Shown here: positions 51,810 through 57,800 of the stretch, piece after piece | Numbering within the stretch: position 1 is the first letter of the stretch | How the letters are laid out: each line of letters opens with the position of its first letter | Assembly: GCA_036877525.1 (NCBI GenBank) | Contig: JAZGTH010000059.1 | Coordinates: forward strand, 7,689,501 to 7,753,500 | Length of the DNA: 64,000 bases | Source of the DNA: Chromobotia macracanthus | Taxonomy: Eukaryota > Chordata > Actinopteri > Cypriniformes > Botiidae | Reading direction: 5' to 3' | Program-made: the position numbers and the translations under genes | The notes under the pieces: generated by a model | The model's database searches: none | Told to the model about the DNA's origin: nothing | The model's input: only the letters and a program-made list of their open reading frames with translations

Positions 51810-54800
51810 TTTGACATCACACACTGTATACAAGCATCTAGCCTTACACTCTATAAACATGTTCTGGAGAACATTTACTTTTCTGTGAGATTTATATAAA
51901 CTGTGGTTTTATATGCATGGACAGCTTCCACACATCATCAAGCAATGTCTGCTGCCCAGCAATCCATATACAATAAAAAACAGGGACCAGTCCAGAAAAG
52001 AGAGTTGCTGGACTATAGTATTTCCTCTCGAAACACAGAGAAAGACTTGTGTTAGCCACCAGATCTAAAGAACCACATCACGTTCAACAGTCAGCATCTT
52101 AAACGCTCCGGAGGACACAAGTCATCATTGTTTTTCATCCTAACAGATTTAAAACAGCTTATTTATGCTACATTCAGAGAGGAAGATAAAATGGACAGTT
52201 TTGGCCATGACGCATGTATTAAAAAATGTTGCCATTGTTAAACTACCAAGTCATTCATTGTATGTAATACAGCAGGTCTAGATGGAAAATGTCTGTAGTT
52301 TTTATATCTAGACCAATGTGGGTTTAAACAAGGTAAAATGTGTTGTAATGAAGCTGAGCACCACTCGCTTACATTATTAAAAAAACAAATTCAATAGCCA
52401 AAATATTTACCAAACAAACATTTCTGCCCCGTGAATGAATGTTTGTGTGCAACTCGGTGTTTAATAAAGTAAAAGCATGTGAGTGCAATTATTTAGATGA
52501 GGATCAAACACTTTAAAAAATGAGAGACCATTAATCCAGCAGCGATGCAGAAAATTTGTTTTTAACACTGTCCTATTTTTGGTCTTTTTAATCAGCAATG
52601 CATCATTTTTTATTATAAAGAAAGCATACAATACAGTGTCTGTCATTTGAACATTAATGGTGAATAAATTGGTTTAAGCTTATCATTTAATAGTACTAAG
52701 AACAATTAAACTATAATATCTAAAAAAGTTTGGATGTGGTCAGGCAGAAAATGAGACAAGCCAGTATATCTGTATGCAGTACAAGTATGAGGTATAAACA
52801 AGCTGTCTTTCCTAAAGCAACAAGGTGAAACTAATGCAATACCATACAAGTAGCAATTCTTCCCAAAGTTAACATGAGGAAGTTGTAAGAATATTTCCCA
52901 AACAATTCCATTAAATAACAAAAATGTTAAAAATGTTCATTTTTAAAGTGCTATGAACGTTAAAAATGTGCAGATTTTCAGACATTGTATGTTATTTCTT
53001 GGTTATATAAACATAATTCAAACTTTTTTAATTCTGTAAACGCTTCACTAACAATTTAATACCATTTTTGAAACATGATATATAAGGTTAAAAACACATT
53101 CTAATAACATTACTTTGAGAGAACTTTTCATGAACTTTTCGTGAACTTTTCGCCAGCATTCTAAAAATGTTCCCTGTTAGCTGGGTAGGCCATGACCTCA
53201 CACTCGTCAGGTAATGTCACCTTCTGGTAATAAGCCAGATATGTCCACAAAGCACAGTGGAGGAGGACATCAGCACAGCATGAGATACAAGCCATCTCTG
53301 TGTGTTATTTTCCATCTCTCCACTCTGAAGACTGGCCCATCTCTCATCAGAGCGCCGAGAATCTTATCAGAAGATGCAGACCGCAGCTTATCTGTGAACA
53401 GTCTGATTTTGCTTCTGTTTTGTCTTGTGGTCTCCTTCCCCACGTCTGCTGCGTGATTTCCATGCTGTTGCGTCCTCAGGGAACTGGCGGTTGCTGCGTG
53501 AGTGGAGAGCGCCACGGAAATGTAAATCCTCTTACCGGGACCGCGCTCTGATTACAGAAATAGGAAGACAATGAGCGCTCGCAAGAAATGCCACCACACA
53601 ACAGGAGCGGATGAACTCAGTGAAGGGCATTGGGGGGATAAGGCCATAAATCGAGAGCCAGTTCAGCCAGGCAAAGGTCTAAAAGAGCACCTTTCACAAA
53701 GCCAATGAGAGAAACATTCACTGGCAATTTCAGACGCCCATTCAAGCATAGTAAGTCAGTGTCTACAATGGATGGGAAAGGGCAAGCAGAAGTGTGACGC
53801 AGGTGCTCCTGCTATCCACTTACTGAGTTCCATTTCATTCACAGTCAGCAAACGTAAACCTCGTGTTCAATTGAACCCCAAGGTTAGACTCACTTGAGGC
53901 CAAACGAACAGCAACCACATGCAGTACTTTTGTACCTCTGTGGGGACGGAAGGTCCAACAACGTGACAGAACTATTCAGACATGGGTACTTCTTATATTA
54001 CGGACCAATTAGGTATACTGAAACAGCATAAGGGCTCGAAGTAAAGAAATGTTTTTTTCCCCTCAAGGTCCCTTTAAAAAGTGACGGTGGTTAAACAACA
54101 ACTCTATTACCCACAAGAGATTGGTTTCTGAACATGTTCTACAGAAGAGACAAACAATTTAAACCAATTACAATGGCAGGGTGAATAGATGTAGACAATG
54201 GCCCTGTGGCACCACACCTCTTGGGACAGATTACAGTAATTCTATCTTAACAGCTCTGTCTTTGCCTTTAGTTCTTGGCATTGGACATCCAAGGACACAC
54301 CATACCCAACATTAGCTTATAAATCAGGCTGTTCTCAGTATCTATACGCCCTGCCCTGTTAACTAGTGAAGTTTTATATAACAATTTTTGTTAAATAAGA
54401 CTCCCCAGATATCAGGGAACATTCTTAGAATGCTGGCTAACGTTCTCTCAAAGTTCTCTCAAAGTTATCAGAAAAGTTCTGGCAGTAAAGTTATCAAAAA
54501 AGTTCTGGCATTTGTACAAAAAAGTTATTCTTAAGCAGTTAGTGGAACATTTTAATAATGTTACAGAATTAAAAAAATGTTTGAATAACATTCTTATCAC
54601 CAAGCAATAATGATAATACAGCATCTAAAAATTGGACGTTTTGAACATTACTAGAACATTACAAATAAGGTTTTCAATGTTTTTGCTACCTATTTAATGA
54701 ATGTTAGGGAAACAATCTTACAACCTGAAATTGTTAGCTGGATGTAATAATGTGGAATAATGTGCTGGAGGTGATATGTTGATATCCTTGCAGATAGACT

Positions 54801-57800
54801 TGGAATGCAGGTGTGATTGCACAGGTTTAGTTAGAGAAACACGCACACACATAAATCCATCCACACAATGTCCCTGATATCTAAACTCATCTGAAATTCC
54901 TTGTAGTACCAGCATGTTATTGCTGCTGCTGGTTTACAGATATGCTTGCCATGATTTTAGATGTGATTGTCACATATAACCAGTGAGGAAAAAAACTGAT
55001 TTTCTCTGAAGGAAATAAGTATCAAGTTGTTTTCAATATGGTTTTATATAACCACAGAGTAACAGCTCTGTAGCAGAGTTTCTTAAAGTGGTAGTCACAT
55101 CATAAAAACATTACTTCCTTGAATATTTCAATACATAATTTTTCAATAAAACTATTTAAAGATATCAACAGAATACTTCAATCAAAACAAAATGTTAAAA
55201 AATATGCAATAAAAACATTTTTACACTTCCGCAACTTGCAAAAATCAGACAGCCAAAATGCACTGACATTTATTAGACACTTTTAGTCTAAGTGACATGC
55301 ACTGCATTCAAGTTATACATTTAATCCGTATTCGTGGTCCCCAGGACTCAAAGCCATGACCTTTGCTCTGCTAACACACGGCTCTACCACATTTTGACAC
55401 AACCGTCCACATTAACACAATTGTGACTGTTTGGTGTTCAGTAACTTGGCCTGCCCAGTCGTGGTGAAATAATAAAAGGAAACAGAACAGATATTAATAT
55501 TCTGAAACAATAAAGGAGATTTTTCCAGTTGGCATATAGTGATAATAGTTAGATATGGGAAAAGATTCCTGAATATTTCAATCTGACGGTAACTGTTTGT
55601 GCATTTCAGGGAGAAAGTTTCAAGAACATGCCACAATGTAATGCAGGCTTTGCAAAGGGTCTACAGCTGAATATACTGGACTTAAAATATATTGTACCTT
55701 AACAGGTAACAATACTGGACTTGGGATGTTGTTTCTCTTTTCACATGCAAAGAGGGCATTTACATTGACAAACCAACAAGCACAGCAGCAAAAACCAACC
55801 TCAGGATTAGAAAGAGGGAGGAAAATGGAAAAAACGACAATTCCTGAAAAGTGAAAAAAATCCTGATAAACTAAAACAGCAATAAATTACGTTTTTGATG
55901 CTAGAACATTATTTATGAAACATGAGCAAAACTCATTTCTGTATAAATATATATATTGTAACATAAATTGTCTAATTGAATTAAATGTGATGATTTACGT
56001 GAGACTGATTTTCTTTAAATCACAGCCTATGAATGCACTTTGTGCAAAATTTGTTCGACCGCCAGCATAATCTCCGGAAGAGTTTCACCAAAAAGAACAG
56101 ACACCAAGGTGACTATGTTCCACCATGCTTAACTATCTTAAAAGAGGATCATTTCCATGGTTTAATGTCTTTACAAAGGTTCAAAGGCATGTGTGAATCT
56201 ACGGACCTTGTCAGAGATCAGAGATATGGGGCCCCCAGCAGACCTCAGGAGACTCAACTGAGCAGGTTTCAGAAAGCACCAATTAAAAACCTTCATCCAT
56301 CAAAGAGCCTGATCTGAAGTTCAGTCAACACCTCAGCTAACAATTTCAGATTGAGAGACCGTTTCCCTACCATTACAATCACAAACGTTGAAACTGTTAT
56401 TTTGAATGTTTTAGGAACAATTAAACGTCCATTTTAAGACGCTGCATTAACATTATCGCTTAATTATAAAAATGTTGTTAATTCTGTAACATTTTAAAAC
56501 AAGGTAAGAACAACATTTTTGATATATATGCAAAATAACATTATTAAAGTTTGTATATAACGTTACTGGAAGAATGTTTTTGATACCTTTGAGAGAACTT
56601 TGAGAGAACTTTTATAGAACGTGCGCCAACGTTCTGAGAATGTTCCTTGTTAGCTGGAACCTTCATTATTCTGAGGTCACCAGACCACTGCTTCAACATA
56701 AAAGAAAGCATTAAGGTGTACGATGGGTCCACAATACCACTGAGTGAAACATAAAGAGGGAATCTCAGGTGTGCTTACAAGGTAAAGCCAATTGTTCAAC
56801 AGCTCTCATCACGAAAGTAACGCCATGGTGCCTTTGTTCAAAAGAGCTAAAATGACGGAAGAGAACAAGACACCACAAAAAAATAAAAAATAGTCACCTT
56901 ACTGGTAAGTGTACGAAACAAAGATTGCACTTTGCTTATCCAGCTGTACAATCTACTTCTTATTTTGGAAATTGTAGTGTTTCTTAACTTGGTGAACAAG
57001 GACGTTTGCAATTCTAGAATGATTTAAAAAGAAATGCCTGCCACAGAGAAAGCATAAAATGAAAAATCAAAATGCAACCCCAATTTTTTGCAGCAGCAAT
57101 AAAAGGAGTTGCCTGTAGGCAATGTCTATATGAACCATGACTGTTCAATGTCCAGGCAGGTTTAATATATAACAGAAAGCCCCCGGACATCCATTCCCTT
57201 TTCCCCCATGAGACATCCTTCTGCAATCTTCATCACATCCCTGAGAGAGCCAAACAAATATACAGCATTCCCACCCCACAGCCACTGTAAGCGTCAACAG
57301 ATCATATATTCATCAAAGCTGCAATCTGCAACTTTTCAAAGTTAAAATGAACAAAAATCAGTTTTTGAGCATGTACATAACAGATCAGTGTTCAAAACCT
57401 TACCTCAGTTCCCAACGGTAAGTTTATAATAATGATTTATAATTTGAGCTGTCAGCTCCAATTTCCTGGGAAATGTAAGTCTGGCTTCACTTCAACATTT
57501 GTAATGAAAAGTATGCAAAGTAACCTGTAATGTTATCTTTCAAACAGAGGTGGTGATACAGAGGCGAAAGTTACAGATTGCAGCTTTAATAAACCCCTGT
57601 CTAAATAAAAAGCTATGTTCTTCCAGTAAAAAAATCCATGTTCCTTGGATGCGTAGAAGATTTTCTAAGTGATATCAAGCTATTGCTGCACATTCTGTTC
57701 TCTTTGTGTGCTAGAAAACAGGAAGATAGAAATCTTGAAGAAATGAAAGACGTTTATCTCTTGTACGGCATCTCCATCGAAGCCTGCCATCTTCAGCACA

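Noticed and set aside
56033..56317. 94-codon plus-strand frame next to a CAGCTAAC element
   Set aside because: No recognisable domain. Possibly a fragment of a decayed mobile element, but I cannot name one.
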